A DNA stretch of 15,940 bases. Source: Acetobacteraceae bacterium UBA6159. Its GTDB lineage: Bacteria; Pseudomonadota; Alphaproteobacteria; Acetobacterales; Acetobacteraceae. Shown here in pieces: positions 14,853-15,940 of the stretch. Where the stretch lies: assembly GCA_002422345.1 (NCBI GenBank), contig DIUL01000230.1, forward strand, positions 13,368-29,307. The letters are read 5' to 3'. The notes beneath the pieces are model-generated. The model had not been told where the DNA came from. It saw only the letters and a list, made by a program, of their open reading frames with translations, and did not search any database. Each line of letters begins with the position of its first letter. Position 1 is the first letter of the stretch. Both the position numbers and the translations under genes were made by a program.

Positions 14853-15248
14853 TCAGTCCTTCAGGGCGGGTTCGATATCGGTTTGGGCGAAGTCATCGCC
14901 CTTGAACAGCAGGGGTTCGCCGGTTTCCTTCGCGAGGGCATAGGCGAAGCAATCACCATAATTCAGCTTCGCCTTATGATTCCCCCTCCCATAAACCCGC
15001 CAGGCTCGGCGGGCGATCATGGCCTGGCCGACGCTGACGGGGACGAGTTCGATGCGGGCTCCGTCCATGAACGCCTCGAATTGCGCGACGGCGTTGTCGG
15101 TGCCGCGGCCATCCACGACCATCGTCGTTTCCAGCCAGTTGGCGACGGACATGCGGCGTGCGGGGGCGGTCAGCACCGCGTCCAGATACGCGTCGCTGTC
15201 GGGTTCCTGAAGCATGATGGCCAGGATGGCGGAGGAATCGACGATCAT
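14853..15248 (-). CDS. vapC: VapC-family PIN-domain ribonuclease toxin
   Basis: A 131-residue PIN-domain protein, the usual VapC size. VapC toxins are Mg2+-dependent RNases that cut tRNA or rRNA when released from VapB. The acidic catalytic set looks complete: Asp4 in MIVDSSAIL, Glu40 in NWLETTMVVD, Asp99 in NYGDCFAYALAK and Asp119 in LLFKGDDFAQTDI. The toxin therefore appears active rather than decayed. The ATG at 15248-15246 overlaps the vapB stop as ATGA, a standard antitoxin-first TA arrangement. Its own stop abuts the glyS start, and the glyS Shine-Dalgarno lies in its last codons. It is in the same direction as glyQ and glyS, so host-operon transcription reads through it. The RNA target cannot be read from sequence. 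Confidence 0.94.
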   Translation of the reverse strand: MIVDSSAILAIMLQEPDSDAYLDAVLTAPARRMSVANWLETTMVVDGRGTDNAVAQFEAFMDGARIELVPVSVGQAMIARRAWRVYGRGNHKAKLNYGDCFAYALAKETGEPLLFKGDDFAQTDIEPALKD

Positions 15249-15505
15249 TTCGGCAGGCCGGTGGCATCGTCGTAGAGGAAGTCGTGGTTGGAGGTCATGT
15301 CGGCGGGCAAGCCGGCCCGCACCTCCCGCGCGATGGCGCGCAGCCTGGCTTTGCGAGCATCGCGGTCGCGCGTGTTCTCCTCCCGCTCCAGCTCCGCGCG
15401 CAAAGCGCGGGTGACGACGGCGGTCAGGCTTTCTCCGGTCAATTCGGAAAGACGGGACGCCAGCCGGTAGGCGTCCTCGCTTTTTATGTTCAGTTGCGTA
15501 CCCAT
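15245..15505 (-). CDS. vapB: VapB-family antitoxin
   Basis: An 86-residue protein directly upstream of vapC and overlapping it by 4 nt. The N-terminal MGTQLNIKSEDAYRLASRLS has the short beta-strand plus helix of ribbon-helix-helix-like PSK/VapB antitoxins, followed by LTGESLTAVVTRALRAELE. The middle is highly charged (EREENTRDRDARKARLR). The C-terminal part, LPADMTSNHDFLYDDATGLPK, resembles the toxin-binding tail of this family. It should bind VapC and autoregulate the module. The ATG at 15505 fits the family start; an in-frame ATG at 15643 would overlap the end of glyQ and add unrelated residues. The Shine-Dalgarno is weak (AGGCGCGGA upstream). The glyQ stop is 61 bp upstream, room for a small promoter/operator. 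Confidence 0.88.
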   Translation of the reverse strand: MGTQLNIKSEDAYRLASRLSELTGESLTAVVTRALRAELEREENTRDRDARKARLRAIAREVRAGLPADMTSNHDFLYDDATGLPK

Positions 15506-15515
15506 GATCCGCGCC

Positions 15516-15543
15516 TGGTAGAAACAGCGTGTCGGATGGTAGA
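15516..15543 (-). promoter_or_regulatory. Candidate operator: phased direct repeat upstream of vapB
   Basis: TGGTAGA occurs at 15516-15522 and again at 15537-15543 on the plus strand (TCTACCA on the minus strand), 21 bp apart, about two helical turns. It sits in the 61-bp glyQ-vapB gap, where an autoregulated TA promoter would be expected. No convincing -35/-10 pair was found, and VapB operators are more often inverted repeats, so this is tentative. Confidence 0.25.
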
Positions 15544-15566
15544 CATAGGCGCCGGACGGCCCAAAG

Positions 15567-15940
15567 TCACGCGGCTTCGCCGGCCACCCAGGCCTCGCAG
15601 CAGCCTTTCGCCAAGGCACGGACGCGGCCGATATAGCTCGCACGCTCGGTCACGCTGATCACGCCGCGGGCGTCCAGCAGGTTGAACAGATGGCTCGCCT
15701 TGATGCACTGGTCATAGGCCGGCAGCGCGAGCTTGTGGTCCAGCAGCGCGGCGCATTCCTTTTCCGCGTCGGCGAAGTGGCGGGACAGCATGGCCGGGTC
15801 GGCGAATTCGAAGTTGTGGGCGCTGTATTCGCGTTCGGCGCGCAGGAAGACGTCGCCGTAAGTGACGCCGGCTCCGTTGAAGTCCAGGTCGTAGACGTTT
15901 TCCTTGTCCTGGACATACATCGCCAGGCGTTCCAGGCCGT
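15567..15940 (-). CDS. glyQ: Glycyl-tRNA synthetase, alpha subunit (partial, C-terminal part)
   Basis: The last 123 residues of the catalytic alpha subunit of glycyl-tRNA synthetase; the start lies beyond the right edge. The fragment opens with GLERLAMYVQDKENVYDLDF, the conserved end of the class II catalytic core. It continues with the helical tail containing HFADAEKECAALLDHKLALP and ASHLFNLLDARGVISVTER, both characteristic of GlyQ. GlyQ activates glycine with ATP and charges tRNA-Gly only in complex with GlyS. In most genomes of this group glyS follows closely; here vapB and vapC come first. The stop is TGA at 15569-15567. Confidence 0.97.
   Translation of the reverse strand, partial: GLERLAMYVQDKENVYDLDFNGAGVTYGDVFLRAEREYSAHNFEFADPAMLSRHFADAEKECAALLDHKLALPAYDQCIKASHLFNLLDARGVISVTERASYIGRVRALAKGCCEAWVAGEAA

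Noticed and set aside
13879..14943. A 354-codon plus-strand open frame opposite glyS
   Set aside because: Antisense shadow of glyS; Gly/Ala/Arg-rich with no motif or start signal.

Overview
The window is high-GC DNA with housekeeping gene order typical of Alphaproteobacteria: hemE, then purC-purS-purQ-purL-bolA-grxD, and a glyQ/glyS/ppdK cluster. GC-rich codon use and Arg/Ala-rich membrane proteins fit Rhodospirillales/Acetobacteraceae best. No rRNA or other clade marker is present, so the family-level call is an inference.

Region 1 (1-3772, minus strand) holds four membrane genes resembling the hydrogenase-4 (Hyf/Hyc) or energy-converting-hydrogenase-related membrane arm, in the order B-C-E-F. 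Each downstream start overlaps the preceding stop by 4 nt, and the F-like gene runs off the left edge. The proteins keep the family's length, fold pattern and order. They appear to have lost the charged residues that form proton channels in this superfamily, and only one lysine is present in about 1258 residues. No catalytic (NiFe or NuoB/C/D-like) subunit is visible here.

Region 2 (3773-9671, plus strand) starts with a 138-bp divergent intergenic region containing a perfect 12-bp palindrome. It continues with hemE and a strong intrinsic terminator. Next comes a tight purine operon (purC, purS, purQ, purL) supplying SAICAR synthetase and the three-part FGAM synthase. It is followed by bolA and the CGFS monothiol glutaredoxin gene grxD, whose products are known Fe-S partners.

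Region 3 (9672-10091) is a 420-bp convergent intergenic region with no credible gene. It carries four REP-like hairpins arranged as two inverted pairs, with base-pair-preserving differences between copies.

Region 4 (10092-15940, minus strand; transcription order glyQ-vapB-vapC-glyS-ppdK) encodes the two glycyl-tRNA synthetase subunits and pyruvate phosphate dikinase. A complete VapBC toxin-antitoxin module sits between glyQ and glyS. vapB and vapC overlap by 4 nt, and vapC runs directly into the glyS start, so an essential tRNA synthetase subunit is probably co-transcribed with a toxin-antitoxin pair. The most notable points are this module and the channel-residue-poor Hyf-like complex.
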